DNA of 64,000 nucleotides, from assembly GCA_023105745.1 (NCBI GenBank), contig JALGQZ010000007.1, forward strand, positions 56,835,569 to 56,899,568, written 5' to 3'. Position numbers and translations under genes: made by a program. The stretch comes from Austropuccinia psidii (taxonomy: Eukaryota > Basidiomycota > Pucciniomycetes > Pucciniales > Sphaerophragmiaceae). The notes beneath the pieces are model-generated. The model saw only the letters and a program-made list of their open reading frames with translations. It was not told the DNA's origin and made no database searches. This document shows positions 1 to 12,631 of the stretch, in pieces; within the stretch, counting starts at the first letter, position 1, and every line of letters starts with the position of its first letter.

Positions 1-1490
1 TATACCCTGATTTGTTTTTAAAAAAATGAATCCCTTTATAATAAAGTAGGAATTCTGAAATTTTATTCATGATAATATATATTTCATGATGGTACAAAAC
101 TAAAGATTAATTTTATAATGTTCTTTCAATAATGTATAATTTATAATGAAAGGAAATTAAAAATAAAGTTTCATTGAAAGATAAATTAGATAGTTATTTC
201 ATAATAAAGGTAAAAAAATCACCAAAAAAAATTTATTCTCAATATGTAATATGCTTTATAATATGTTTTGTTCAAGAATACAACTTCCAAATAATTTTAA
301 TATAATAAACATCTCAAAGTCCTTGGTAACAAAAAAATAATCTGAGAAAGGTTTCAGGTTTGAGAATATATTTTAGAATGTATTTGTAACTAAAACTAAA
401 TTTGTAAGATGTGTCTATGACAATCTTAATGATATTACTATTAATCAAGAGTACTGTGACTTTTGTTATGAAATATAATAAAAAAATTAATTATAACCAC
501 AAGAAAATAATTAATTTCTTTATTACTTCTTTCACTTGTTATACACCACTAGTGATTATAATAGTAAGAAGTAATTGTCTACTAGAATCAATTACAAGAA
601 GTATTAATAATAGAACTTCTGATTAAAAAAATATACAGCTATTTTAATGTATAATTTTGTTTTACAAGAATTTAATGAATATATTTCTTGAAGAAAACTA
701 TTACTATAGAAAACCTTTAATAATTTAGTGCAAACATTCACTAATACCACAATAATTCCTTGAAAATATTTGGTAGAGTGATTTGATTGATTATTTGTGG
801 ATTTAAAGGATAAAAATTGAGTTTTAGCAGTAATATAACAATATAATAGTTAAAAACTATTGGAAAAAATTCATTTCTATGTTTAAAATCTTTCTGGTTT
901 ATTTTAAATATTTAAAACACTTGAGAGCATATTATAACCAATACTTACTTGTTGGTACTAATGATATTATTGAATAATAAGATGATTTGGAAACAAAAGA
1001 AAGAGGAGGGCTATTTTAAGTCAATAACAGCTCACAGAGGCAAGCCATGCAGAAAACTGAAAAACAAATTATCCTTTTTGGAATATTAATTACATCACTT
1101 GTTGCCATGTAAGATTATCATAATTACTTAATTAAGTCATTTTATGTGACTACAAAACAATTTATGGTTGAGAAATAAAGGAGTAGAAACTTTCAATATT
1201 CTTTTATTTTAAAATGAACATTAATTTCAAAAATTTATTGATTTTATTGGGAACTTCATCCTAGATTGTATTTTCTGTAAATTTTTGCAGATTCAGTGTT
1301 TCATGCGGAATCATCAAAAATGGACTGTAAGTAAATCTTTTAATTTGAATTATGGAGTCATAATTATTTTTAGTTCTTCATGAACTATCCCCTTGTCAAT
1401 TGATCTTGAAGGTTTATAGATTTTCATTAATCATTGTATTTTCAATGAATTTTTGAGGCTTTTACTTTGTTTCTAGGTAGAAACACAAAT
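1..1490. other. AT-rich non-coding DNA
   Basis: No coding pattern, repeat copy or RNA gene could be supported here. The only ORF of note (411-626, 71 codons) has a composition expected from random AT-rich sequence and no recognisable motif. Confidence 0.6.
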
Positions 1491-2320
1491 AGCACAGTAA
1501 TAGCTGGTTGCCATGAGGTAAATGCATGAATACTAGTACAAAAAGAGTTTTAATTACTCTTTTAAGGATTGGCCATGGAAAAAATGAACAATTGAAATGT
1601 ATACAGGAGTCAGAGCTGCTCATTACCTCCTCTTCATATTAAAATAGAAGCTTATGTGCTATCTTCTTATGATTCAATGGGACTTTAACTTGGAAACCAA
1701 GTTCCCAAAAGGCTTTAGTGTATTTATTGGGCCATTTTTAGCCATGGATTCAAGATTTACAGCTATCCATTCCCCAGAGGCCTCAGAAGTTAGGTACCCT
1801 GGTTCTCTTTGATATCTTTTGCCCCCCTTAGTTATTTTCACTTCAAAAATAGTAATTCAGGCTTCAAGACTGATATCCACTATGTGTGTATCAAAACTGT
1901 AGATATTAATCAATTGATCTCAAGTGCCAAAAAGATGCATCACACTATTCTTAGTGTATATTAAAAATGGAATTTCTCACATTCCCATTATTTTGGCATG
2001 ACATTGAGAAAAAAAATCCCAATTGTTTAATGGGGTATTGATGATATGGGTTTGAAGTAATTTCCATATTACCACCTAATAGAGTTAATTTAAGCCTATT
2101 CACTCTATGGAGCTACCCTATGTGAACTTTTGTATAGATTCCAGATATGGCCTTAAATGCATGGATTTGCTTACTCACAAAAAGGTTATTAATCTTTTCT
2201 TAAATCAAATATTAAAAATTTCAGAAATATGCTTGACTTATGGGTTATTCATTGTTTGAAATTCTTTTTGATATTGATCTTGGCCTATTCGGGTATTTAA
2301 GACACACCCCAAGGCTCATG
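1491..2320 (-). repeat. Degenerate 3' LTR of fossil gypsy A
   Basis: This stretch is a diverged direct copy of 10222-11015. Shared landmarks in order are GCTGGTTGCCATGAGGTAAATG, the AACTTGG(A/T)AACCAAGTTCCCAAAA block, GGGCCATTTT(T/C)AGCCATGGAT, and CAAGGCTCA at the end. Read on the minus strand it begins CATGAGCCTTGG, close to the TGTGAGCCTTTGAG start of the intact inner gypsy LTR, and it abuts a purine tract as a 3' LTR should. The low-coordinate boundary is uncertain by tens of bases. Confidence 0.7.
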
Positions 2321-2332
2321 TTCCCTCCCACC
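2321..2332 (-). promoter_or_regulatory. Polypurine tract of fossil gypsy A
   Basis: The minus strand reads GGTGGGAGGGAA immediately before the LTR start. It is nearly identical to the GGTGGTAGGGAA tract before the 3' LTR of the intact gypsy at 53471-53482. In the family this tract primes plus-strand DNA synthesis. Confidence 0.65.
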
Positions 2333-2697
2333 AAAAAATAAAATTGTACTAAAGTTTTAGTAATAATTGCAATAGGAAACAATCCTAAAAGGGGGCTAGT
2401 GTCCACTTTCTAAAATCTTTATCTTACCAAGATCAAGTAATTAAAGCACATTTATAGGCATATTCAGGCTTGTGGCCTTCCTTAATGCCTAAATCTTTGC
2501 AAAAGATTATGCGAGTCAGGTATTTCTGGCTCTTACAGCCATTCATCTTCATGTACTGTATTTCTATATCTGAAAAGATATTATTTTGGATTTTTACCCC
2601 TAAGTCCCCTTTCTTTAATTACTTTCTTTATCTCCTTGTCTTCATTCTGTTCCACTGGTGGTAAAGCTAAAGGAGTTGGGTTCCTTGAAGGAAACAA

Positions 2698-5348
2698 TTA
2701 TTTGCTAGCTGGTTCATAATAATTTATCAAGCTGGCTGGAGAGGTGGGGTGTTTAATTTTCAATTCACTACTCAATTCCACTTGAACTGCATTGGTTCCA
2801 TGTAAGGCAACAATAACAAAAGGTCCTACATAGGACTCTTTGAATTTCTTTGGGCCTTTTATATTATTGAAATTCAATTTTGAAGCTAGAACTAAGTCCC
2901 CTACTTTGATGTATGGTATTTTATGACTTTTGCCCCACTTATGTTTTGCATATTCAAAAGCCATCATGCTTTGTTTTGCATTTTTTTAATTTATCAAGTA
3001 TTACCTTGAAGCTGGAAGCTTTACAATGAATTTCAATCAAGTCTTTCCTCAGTTCATTTACTGGGACTCTTGGATCCCCTCCTTTTTCTAGCATAGCAGG
3101 AGTCTGACCTGTGGAAGAGTGAACAGATGTCTTATATTCCAGCTCTGATTCAGGTATAAAAATACACTATTCATGGGTAACACCATCTGAATCTTTGAGT
3201 TCTAAACCATAGGCACAGAATCTCCTGATAATTTCTTCTAAAGTTTATATAATTCTCTATGCCAGCCCATCAGTTTGAAGACGGTATGCTATAGAAAATG
3301 ATAACTTAGTCCCAGAAAATCTATGAAGATTGGTGCAAAGTGCATATGTGAACTCTGGGTCTCTGTCACTTATGATATTCTTAAATAACCCTGTACGATA
3401 AATAACTCTATTACATAGCAGTGTCATCTTTATGACATGGTAAGAATATTGGAGTTTTTCTGTATCTCTATACAATGACTAAAAAAGAATTATAACTTTT
3501 TTCACCACATGGAGGAAGTGCTGTGACCCAATCCATATGAACAACTTCCCAAGGGAATTTTGGCTCCTGAATATGGATAATAAGTCCAAATTTCTTCCTT
3601 TATTTCTGTTTGATTTTTGGAATCTGTCACAAGTATGGTAATATTCAATTGTTACTTTCCTCCAAGATGGCCACCATGCACAGTTTTTGACTTTTTCAAT
3701 TGTTCTGTCCTCTATCAGGGGTCCAGAATAGATGATATCATGAAATATATGAAGAATGGTATTAATAAGCAGTATACTGCATAATTTCATTACACAAAAA
3801 GGTTTGGTTCTGTGGTAGATTATGCTGTCAAAAAACTGAAATATTCCTTCAGAAGAGTAAGTATTTCATGTTTAATCCAGTTAATTAACCTCATCTGTGT
3901 CTTTGCAGTCTTTGTCCAGAAAGGATGTTATGATATGGAAATTATTTTCTTGTTTATATGACTCTTTGACTTCCCAAAAAACTTAGTCCCTATATCAGTT
4001 ATGTTAATGTTTTCAATTGCAATATGTTGTTCTTCTTCTAAAGGCACATGAGCTGGGTTATCAGGGGTATTGGCTAATTCCCACCAGCTAAGTCCATCAG
4101 CATTCTTATGTATATCCCCTTCTTTATGAGCTAAAGTCATGTTTACTCTATATTCTTGAATGGCTATTTTCCATCTCAACATGTTTATGTTGGGTTTTTT
4201 CATTTTCAGAAGTTCTTTTACCATACTGCAGTAAGTTATCACATCAAAAACACTTTCATTAAGATAATAATGTAATTTCTCAAGTGCCTATACAAAACAT
4301 AAGCATTCAATTTGGCTTGTACCATATCTGGCTTCTGTTGGTTTGTTCTGTCTTGAGATATAGCCAGCTGGTTGTCCTGTTTGGTTGTCATCAATAATTT
4401 GGACTTGATGTAGGGCTTCCCCTGATCTATCTCAACATGCATCAATGTACAGCTCAAAAGGTATATTCCATTCCAGAATGAGAAGTAAAGGTGCTTCTAT
4501 GAGGTCTTTCTTTATTCTCTGATATTCTCTAATTATTTGTTCTGTTACCTCAAATACTTTCTGTTGATCACAGATTCTGTAAATTGACTTGGTTAGAATT
4601 GCAAATTCTGTCATATTATGCCTATAGTAACTGGAAAATACAAGCAAAGACATCTTTTTTTTCTTCTGGGGTATAGTATTAAGTAACACTTATGCTACTT
4701 TGTTCTTCTCAATACCCAAGCTTAATCCTGAAACTACATGTCCATGTGCTTTGAGCTCTTCAAATCAAAGATTACATTCTTTTTAAGTGAAAATTTCATA
4801 TTCACTTCTGCCACTTTCTCTAGTACTCTTTCAAGTCTTTCAAGTTGCAGTGGCCATGAGTCTTAACATATAAATATATCATCAATATAAATAATGAGCC
4901 ATACTTCAGACAATCCTGTAGGGAAGATGGTAGTAATCATTCATTGATAATGATGTGGAGCAATTCTAATCCCAAAGGGCACTCTCAGATACTTGTAAAG
5001 ACCACAATAGGTAATAATTATAAGTAATTTATTTGTTTGAGTCATCAAGAAATTCTGATTAAAGCCTTTGAATGCATCCATTGAAGCTATGTACTTCACT
5101 TTAGATAATTAGGCCAAGGGTGCTTGGATTCTAGGAGCTGGGTACCTATCTGGAGCTGTGTAGGTATTTAATTCTCTAAAATACCCACCCATCCTTGATT
5201 TATTATTATTCCAAGAAATAATGACAGGATTTTTAACTTTAACTTCTTCATTATGGCCTACTTTCCTCAGTGCACCAAGCTATATTAACTCTTTGATATG
5301 TTTTTCCAAACCTTCTCTAGCTCTGGGGACTTATGGGTAAGCTGGTAT
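2698..5348 (-). pseudogene. Gypsy pol remnant: RT, RNase H, integrase, C-terminal end (element A)
   Basis: Broken minus-strand reading frames follow pol order towards lower coordinates. RT palm and RNase H pieces lie at about 5340-4240. An RNase H to integrase linker with the NADGLS motif is at 3928-4242. Zinc-binding integrase pieces are at 3479-3790. The SDRDPEF catalytic segment and the QTDGLA stretch are at 3257-3475. The post-integrase region ([19 protein letters not shown]) ends at 2698. Each piece resembles the intact Gag-Pol at 47566-53364. At least six frameshifts or stops separate the pieces, and no product is expected. The N-terminal half continues beyond the inserted solo LTR at 7063. 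Confidence 0.85.
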
Positions 5349-7062
5349 TGTGAGCTATTGAGGTATGACCACATCTCCAAGAATATCACAAAAAACCTTT
5401 ACAAAACTTATTTTTACCATAATAATTGAAATTACAATCTTAAAATAAGTAAAAATGCCATAAAAAAGCATAAATTCTTGATTATCTCAGAATCCAATGA
5501 ATAAACATGTGGAAAAAATTACACCTGTAGATTGCCTATCAATAGCTACAAATATTATCTTTTTATTGCATATTGGTAAACCCAATACTTACTGGGATAA
5601 CCTGAATATATGAAATTTTATGATAAGTGCATATATTCATAGTTTTTAGCTCATGACTTTTGAATTACACAAGACATAGAGTTGATTCAAAAACAAAGGT
5701 AGCAAAAAATAGCCGCAAGAATGAAGATATAAGCCTTAGCTGGCAAGGAATCAACAAGGATAAAGCTTATAAGGGGATTTTGGGAAAAATAGAAATAGAT
5801 GTTGACCATTTTAAATTAAAGGTGATCCAGACTCAAAAAGAAGTAGATATTCAGATTTCACTGTTCATACGTGAATAATAATGTAATATTTATCATGATA
5901 TTAAAGGTAAAACCCTATTAAATCATGTTTTGAAGTCCAAAATAGTAAATTTCAACAGAAAATATGAGCTACAAGAAAAATAATCAAAGATACAGCTTTT
6001 ATGATGTCATGAAATCCTCTTGAATTTTATTAATAATATGCCAAGCTATTACAATTAACCCCCTGAATTTATCTAGAGTGAAAAACTTAAATCTTATTAA
6101 TGGTCAAAGTTAAGGCTCAAAAATGATCAAATAATTTATGATCAATAGCTCAAATCTTATCTTAAGCTTTACAGTTGAATAGGAGATAAAATTGGTGAAT
6201 ATTAGTATTGAATTATTAAGGCTACTATAATCCATGAAATTAAACCATTTTCCAAGCTTATGATGTCATTAAATTAGAGTTATGGTGATAACTCTAAATA
6301 ATGGTATAATAATGATGTAGTCATCAACAAAACTTAAGCTAATGAGAAATTGAAGTGTATAAAATTATTAAATGTCTACTAAAGGGTATATTCTCACTAA
6401 AAGGAAGTATATTTATTATGAAATCACCCCTTCTTCCTTGTTTTTGCCCTCAGATGCAACAAACACAATAAAAAACATCAAGTAAAAGGTGAATTCCTTT
6501 ATTTATTAATCTAAAACTCTTATATTATGGAAAACTAAATATTTATCCTGTATTAACCATTATCTTATATTTTATTAAACCAAATTTGTATCTTCATTTG
6601 TTAAATTCTCTTAAAATCTCTAAACCCACATAAAAAAGTATAATCTGTAATTCACTCTATTTCTTATTGTAAATACTATTTAAATAAGTTTTATTTACAT
6701 CCTTATGTCTAAAAGCATTAAAAATTATTATATTAAGCTCTAAAAGTAGCTTATTTTCTCTTTATTATTATTCTTAATAATTCTAATATTAGTGATATGA
6801 TTTATATCAATTTTCTACAAAGTTGTTAATTTTTTTTAACATGAATAAATTTCCATAAATAAACTAATTTATTATATATTAATATATTCACTTTATTATA
6901 TTATTATTTCTTAATAATATAGTTGATTTTACACCATAATTATGATATATCTTTATCATTATATTTACTTTTAGTCTCATTATTCATTAAATTAAGACAT
7001 TCATAGTACAATAAGTAAAATATTAGTAATTATTATTTATTTTTGAATATTAAAACCTTGAA
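5349..7062 (+). repeat. Solo LTR of the inner-gypsy family, inserted in fossil pol
   Basis: It starts TGTGAGCTATTGAGGTATGACC and ends near TTAAAACCTTGAA, matching along its length the LTRs at 44815-46835 and 53483-55506. Shared internal landmarks include ATGATGTCATGAAA, TCTAAATAATGGT(A/G)TAATAATGATGTA and the TTATATTATGGAAAACTAAA-type block. It is shorter (about 1.71 kb) and clearly diverged. The flanking fossil pol reading resumes exactly on both sides, and the 5-bp flanks are GGTAT and GGTCT (4 of 5 identical), an eroded target duplication. The internal part was presumably lost by LTR-LTR recombination. Confidence 0.8.
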
Positions 7063-7700
7063 GGTCTTCTAATTACTGCAGGGAATGTTCTGTCAACATT
7101 CAGAGTAATCTCAACTTCATGCCCTCTAATATCTCCTAATGGTTCATCATCAGAAGCAAAAGCATTCTTATATGTGTATAACACATTAATAAGCTCTTGC
7201 CTCATTTTGGCTGATAATTCTGGATCAATTTATGCTTCACTAAGTTGATTTGACACAAATTCCTCCTTATGTGTATCTTTATTTGGAGATACTGCTTATA
7301 TTTGTTGGGGCATATTGGAAAAAGCAAAATTTTGTCTCTTGTCCTCTCTAATTGTAAAATATCTGTCTTTATGGTTATTAATTTCAATACCATAAATTTT
7401 TAAAGAGTCATTTCCAAGAATTATATGTTGAGAAGTACAGCTTTCTATTACTACTATTTCTGTTTGAATTCTCAAACTTCCTGCAAGGTTTGGAAATATC
7501 ATGTTAGTGTTGAATATCCCCAAAGGGTACATATTATTACTGGCACTACCAAATTTCACACCTCCTATTGGTAATAGATGATTTTTGCATTGGAGAAGTG
7601 TGACTTGAAGGTTGTCTTTTCCTACACAAGTTAAAAATTCCCCTTTGTCCAAATTGACTTTGCCTTCAACATCATTCCTCAAGATTGATGTGATACAAGA
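7063..7700 (-). pseudogene. Gypsy protease and RT N-terminus remnant (element A)
   Basis: The minus strand encodes a retropepsin-like segment at 7296-7682 (KVNLDKGEFLTCVG, then HIILGNDSLKIYGIEINNHKDRYFTI). It is homologous to the intact protease at 49869-50190, but the catalytic DTG reads DKG. Below 7296 a second frame gives the region preceding the RT (DEPLGDIRGHEVEITLNVDR). The solo LTR at 5349-7062 cuts the frame in the conserved [11 protein letters not shown] block. The loss of the catalytic glycine context and the frameshifts make it non-functional. Confidence 0.8.
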
Positions 7701-9700
7701 TCCTTCAGCAGTGTAACCTTTTCCTCTATCAGGTTTAGTCTGACAAATTCTGGCCTCCTGGATATTAATCAGGTTACAAAAATCTTCAATATATTGTGGA
7801 AAGTGAATATGGACTTCAGTGACTTCAAAAAAAGCTGTGATGTTCTCAACAGGATAGTTCTCTTTTGGTGTGTCCTCAGGAATTTCAGACTCTTGGTCAG
7901 AATCTTCTTTCTCTTCAGCACACTTAACCTCTTGAATGACTTGAAGATAATTTATTTCAGTCTTTTGGGTACAATTTTTGGCAAAATTTGATGTGCTCCT
8001 ACATTTATTGAACTATAAGACAAGTTGTTTCAGGTCTTCAATCCTCTCTAGAAGTATTTGGGAAAGTCTTTGACTCTTTAGGGTTTTTAGTCCAGGTTTT
8101 ACCAATTCTTCTCCTAGTAATCATATTTTCCATAACATTAATATATTCCACTGTTGAACAGGGCTCTACAAATCTGCACTTGATAGCATGTTCTAGTTAT
8201 CCTCCACATTTTCTCAATAGTTTTGTATTGATAATTTAGTCAAACATATCTTGGTGTAAAGCAGATAATCTGTATTTTTGTTTGAGGAACCAAGTGATTT
8301 ATCTTTCTATGAGTTCAAAATGGAAATTTCAAAAGAATTCTCCATTTTATAACTGAAGTAATTGTTGGCCCATTTTGTTATTATCTCATATTTCCACCAA
8401 AGCCAATCATGTTTTCCATGTTCCTGTCTCATCTTGCAATACCATTTATTTTCAGTTCTGGTAAACTAGGAGTGCAATTTTGCAACTATTATTTCATCAG
8501 GTAAATTAAGATATTCTTGAAACATATCAATTTTTCTGATGAGCTCAATGTTTTTATAATCTTCTTCACCAGAGAATGTTGTATGTTCTCCTAGTTTGGG
8601 AATATCTCTTTAACAAATTGCATTTTACCCTTGAAAAGGGGTCAGAATTTCTTTCACAGAAGGTTTTCCTTGTGTTGAAGGTGTGAAATTTATTGGCATA
8701 TGTGACTTGGGATCATAATTATTCTTAATTTGGGTCACTTTGAAATCATTTTTTCCTTGACTTTCTGTCTTTCATTATCACTTCTCTGTAAATGTGTGGC
8801 AACTATAGTTGTGTTATGAACTATATTCAAAACATTTTCTTTCAAGTATGTGAGGTGGCCATCGATATTATTGATTGAAAGATTATTTAATTCATAATTT
8901 TTCACTTTGAATTTATTCTCAATTCTTCCACATGTGTTGAAAATTGACTCAATCCTTGCGTTTGTCACTTCGCACCATTCAGTGAGCATTCTGTAATCAT
9001 TTCTTAAGTCATTGATATTTGACATTAATTTATTGTATTCTTTGTCAAAATTATTGTATTTAACATATTTAATTTCATCCATAATTTGCATGGAATGGTC
9101 CTGTTCATCCTTTCCTGTTCCTTGGCTGTGAGCTCTATAAGGGTTCTGGCCATATCAAACACACTGTCCATGACTGAAGGTCCTAATTTGGGAATCCTGT
9201 ACCCTTGTGGGTAAGGCTTGTGTGAATTGTATTTGCCTTTTCCCTTTCCTTTATTGGTCTTAGGACCTCTCTGTTCCTTCTGAGCTCCTTTGGACTTGTC
9301 TTTGGACTGTTCTGGAGCTGGTTGATGCTACTGGCCCTTCTTTCTACAAACTTTAAGTCATTTCAAGTTCCTTCTTTTGGCTTATGGATAAAAGAATTTG
9401 GTCGTTCAACCAATTCTTTATCTTTTTTTACCTTGTCTTTGCAAGACAAGGGACTCCATCCTCCTAAGAGTTCTATGGTCTTCTCTTGACCCAGAAAGCT
9501 CTTGACTCTTAAGTAGGAGCTCATGGACCCCTGCCAAAGGCTTTGGCATATCTTCTACTTTTCCTCCTTGGCTGCTCTGTACCAGTCTTTGTACTGGGAC
9601 TTATACTTATCTATTTCTGAAACTTGGAAGAGGTTCAACCTTTAAAACATCACCTTTAATCAGTTCATGTTCAGAGACAATGTCAAAGGTTGTTGGTACA
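7701..9700 (-). pseudogene. Gypsy gag and ORF1 remnant (element A)
   Basis: Broken frames show a coiled-coil-like region (8735-9091, 118 residues, charged and helical). They also show a capsid-like segment around 8700-8150 with the [18 protein letters not shown] pattern of the intact elements. Upstream, near 9090-9210, an overlapping frame carries the YRIPK....MD.VF.MARTL motif found at the C-terminus of ORF1 in the inner gypsy. The gag frame lies one base behind the ORF1 frame, as in the intact copy. Several stops are present and no zinc knuckle could be read cleanly. Confidence 0.7.
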
Positions 9701-10221
9701 GACCTTGGGGATTTGGAAAAACTCTGGGATCCTGAAAATTTTTCTTTATTGAGGAGGGTATTTTATGGGATGCACCATTTTCACATCAATTTAGAAGAAA
9801 ATTAAGAATTTAGACAAAGAATAGACACCTTTTAGTGGCTTTTTGGATAACTCAATTTTAAATAAACTTCCTCTTTGAGCAATTTGCACTTCAATTCTCT
9901 ATTCAGATTCTGGACTGGTAATATATTTCTTACTGAGTTTTTTATGGGCTGCAATATACTTGATTCAAGCCACTAGAAAGTTATAAAAGAAAATAATGAT
10001 TTTTTATACTTTTTAAAATATCTTTTATGATTTTGTATATTTGAAAAGTTATTGTTTTTAAAGAAAAAAATGAAAATTTCAAGGTTTTGGAAAATTAATT
10101 CAGAGTCACTCAAAGAATAATTTTTTTACATTTTTAGATGTGAAAATGCCACATGTAAAACAACATAAAATTAATTTAAATTCCTCAATGAAATTTTTTT
10201 TAAGAAAATTTCAAAAAATAA
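9701..10221 (-). other. Leader region of fossil gypsy A
   Basis: There is no coding sequence. On the minus strand, TTTTACATGTGGCATTTTCACATCT and CTTTGAGTGACTCT match the leader of the intact inner gypsy at about 46997-47053. The expected primer binding site next to the LTR is missing, apparently through a deletion of roughly 100 bases. Confidence 0.55.
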
Positions 10222-11015
10222 AATAGCTGGTTGCCATGAGGTAAATGGATGAATACTAGTACCAAAAGGGTTTTAATTCCACTTTTAAGCCTTATCCATG
10301 GAAAGGAATCAATAATTGACATTGATACAGGAGTAAGAGCTGCTCATTACCACCTTTTAATTTCAAAGGAGCATCTTATTTGCTATTTTATTATGATTTA
10401 GTGGAACTTTAACTTGGTAACCAAGTTCCCAAAATGTTTGGGCAAACTAATTGGGCCATTTTCAGCCATGGATCCAAGCTTTAGAGCTATCCATACCTCA
10501 GATGCATCAGAAGTTGGGTAACCTGGCTCTCTTTAATGTCTTTTGTCCCCCTTAGCTATTGTCACATCAAAAATAGTAATTTAGATTTAAAGACTGATAT
10601 TCACTCTGGGCTTATCAAAAATGTATGTAAAAATATAGTAATATTAAACTATGACATGGGATTTTGCACATTCCGATTATTTTGGCATGAAATTGAGAAA
10701 AACAAAAATTTTCACAATTGGTTTATATGGCATTTATGATGTGTTGTTGAAATATTTTCCATATTACTACCTCATAGATTTAATTTAAGCTCATTCGCTC
10801 TCAGGAGCTATATTAGGTTATTTTTTGTGTGTAGAATCCAAATCTGCCCATAAGTACATGGACTTACTTAATCACAAAAAAATTATTCAACTTTCTTAAA
10901 TGAAAAATGATCAATTTTGGATATATGCATGAATTATGGATTATGCATAGTCCAGAATTTTTTTCATATCAATTGTAGCCTATTTGGATATGTAAAATAT
11001 ACCTCAAGGCTCACA
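10222..11015 (-). repeat. Degenerate 5' LTR of fossil gypsy A
   Basis: This is the direct copy of 1491-2320, in the same orientation. On the minus strand it starts TGTGAGCCTTGAGGTATA, which keeps the family's TGTGAGCC terminus better than the other copy. By eye the two copies differ at roughly a quarter of positions, so the insertion is old. Confidence 0.7.
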
Positions 11016-11204
11016 ACATTTTTTATAATTTCTTTCTGACAATAGCTTTTTTCATTTCAATGAAGAGATAAAATTGGTAGTACATTGCACAAAAATACAT
11101 CATGAAAGGGTTTTAATCAGAATACATCATAAAAGGTATCCATTTATTGAAAATAATATAATAAATGCAATATTCGATTATCAATGCAACAAGAAATGTC
11201 CCAC

Positions 11205-12390
11205 CTTAGTGAAAATGATATAAGGAATGTGTTTCATATTGAAAATACATTAACAAATGTATTTTATATTGGAAATACATTAAGGAAAGTATTTTATATT
11301 GAAAATACATTGAGGAATGTATTCTTTATTAAAAAATACATTGAGGAATGTATTCTCTCTTAAAAAATACATTGATTGATGTATTCTTTCTTAAAAAATA
11401 CATTGAGGAATGTGCTTTTTTATTAAGAGATACCTTAAGGAATGTAGTTTTAATTGATAATAAATCAAGGAAGGTATTTTATATTAAGAGTAAATTAAGT
11501 AGTGTATTTTATATTAAAAATACCTCAAGAAATGTATTTTATCTGAAAAATGAATTAAAGAATATTTTTGTTTATAAAAAGTAAATCAAGGAATGTATTT
11601 TTTTTAAAATACCTTAAGAGATTCATATTTTATTCAAAATGCATTAAAGAATTTACTTTTTATCACCAATACATGAAGGAATGTATTTTTTAGTAAAGAT
11701 ACATTTAGGAATTCATTTTGTATTATAAATAAATTAAGGAGTTTTTCTTATTAAAAAGACTTTAAGGCATATATTTATGATTGAAAAGGCATTAAGAAAT
11801 GTATTTTCTATTTAAAAGGCATTGAGAAAATTCTTTTTTATTAGAAAGACAATAAGGAATGTATTTTTTATCAAAAATACATGAAGGTGAGTATTTTTTA
11901 TCAAAAATACATCAAGGAATGTATTTTTCATTAAAATTATGTTAGGTAATGTATTTCATATTAAAAATACATTAAGGAATGTATCTTGTATTATGAATAC
12001 ATCAAGATATTTATTTTATATCAAAAATACATTAAGGAGTGTATTTTATATTACAAATACATTAAGGAATAAATTTTATCTTAGAAAAACATTAGTGAAT
12101 GTATTTTTTGTTGAAAATACATTAAGGAATTCATTTTATATTAGAAATATATGTAGGAATTTGTTTTATATCAAAAATAAATTAAGGAGTGTGTTTTATT
12201 TAAAAAAATGAATTAAAGAATGTATCTCATCTTATAAATACATTGAGGAATGTGATTTCTCTTGAAAACTCATTAATGAATATTGTTTTTATCACAAATA
12301 AATCAATTAATGTATTTTTTGTTGAAAATACGTTAATAAATATTATTTTTATTAAAAATGCATTAAGGAATGTATTTTTCATTAACAATA
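11205..12390. repeat. 30-bp minisatellite array, left part
   Basis: About 40 imperfect tandem units of roughly 30 bp with core ATACATTAAGGAATGTAT followed by a T-rich and A-rich spacer (TTTTTATTAAAA). Each core is a 7-bp inverted repeat around AAGG, so every unit can form a small hairpin. Because the unit is a multiple of three, long ORFs appear on both strands (11348-11584, 11939-12211, 12227-12427) encoding decapeptide repeats like NTLRNVFYIK. These are judged by-products of the repeat, not genes. The array is interrupted by a copia element and resumes at 17090. Confidence 0.9.
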
Positions 12391-12631
12391 TGTTGAGTTT
12401 TGGGTACTGCTTTGCAGTGGTAACCAAATATGCTTGTAAAAAAATGTAACATGTAAATACTTAACCACGCTGCGCGTGCGCAAGGTGCCCCAGTTGTCTA
12501 GTTGTTTGTTAAAAGGTCTCTCGCGGGCCAGATCCAAGTTTTCTCTTTTCCTCACCTCTCATCAATTGGAGGTGACGGACTTGGAACTGACCGACGAGCG
12601 AGCTCCACTATTATCTTGCGCAATCTTATTA
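12391..12631 (+). repeat. 5' LTR of copia B
   Basis: It starts TGTTGAGTTTTGGGTAC and ends CAATCTTATTA. The match to 16849-17089 runs end to end, with differences such as GAGCTCCACTATT versus AAGCTTTGCTATT. The 3' terminus TA departs from the usual CA, but the flanking target duplication supports this boundary. Confidence 0.85.

Larger units (their letters stand above)
1491..11015 (-). mobile_element. Fossil Ty3/gypsy chromovirus-type retrotransposon (element A)
   Basis: Two diverged direct repeats (about 1491-2320 and 10222-11015) flank a minus-strand remnant in canonical gypsy order: gag near 9650-7700, protease near 7680-7300, reverse transcriptase, RNase H, integrase, and a C-terminal end near 2698. 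A polypurine tract lies next to the left repeat. Leader DNA near 10100-10200 resembles the leader of the intact gypsy at 44.8 kb (shared CTTTGAGTGACTCT), which fixes the orientation. The coding part is riddled with stops and frameshifts, so the element is old and dead. A solo LTR of another gypsy family is inserted in its pol region. The ends are approximate because no target duplication could be recognised. Confidence 0.8.

Noticed and set aside
411..626. 71-codon ORF at the left edge
   Set aside because: Composition is that of random AT-rich DNA, with no motif and no neighbour support.
11939..12211. Repeat-protein ORF in the minisatellite
   Set aside because: It follows from a tandem unit whose length is a multiple of three; equal openness occurs on the other strand.
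11205..12390. CRISPR-like array
   Set aside because: Units are contiguous tandem repeats without unique spacers in a eukaryotic context.
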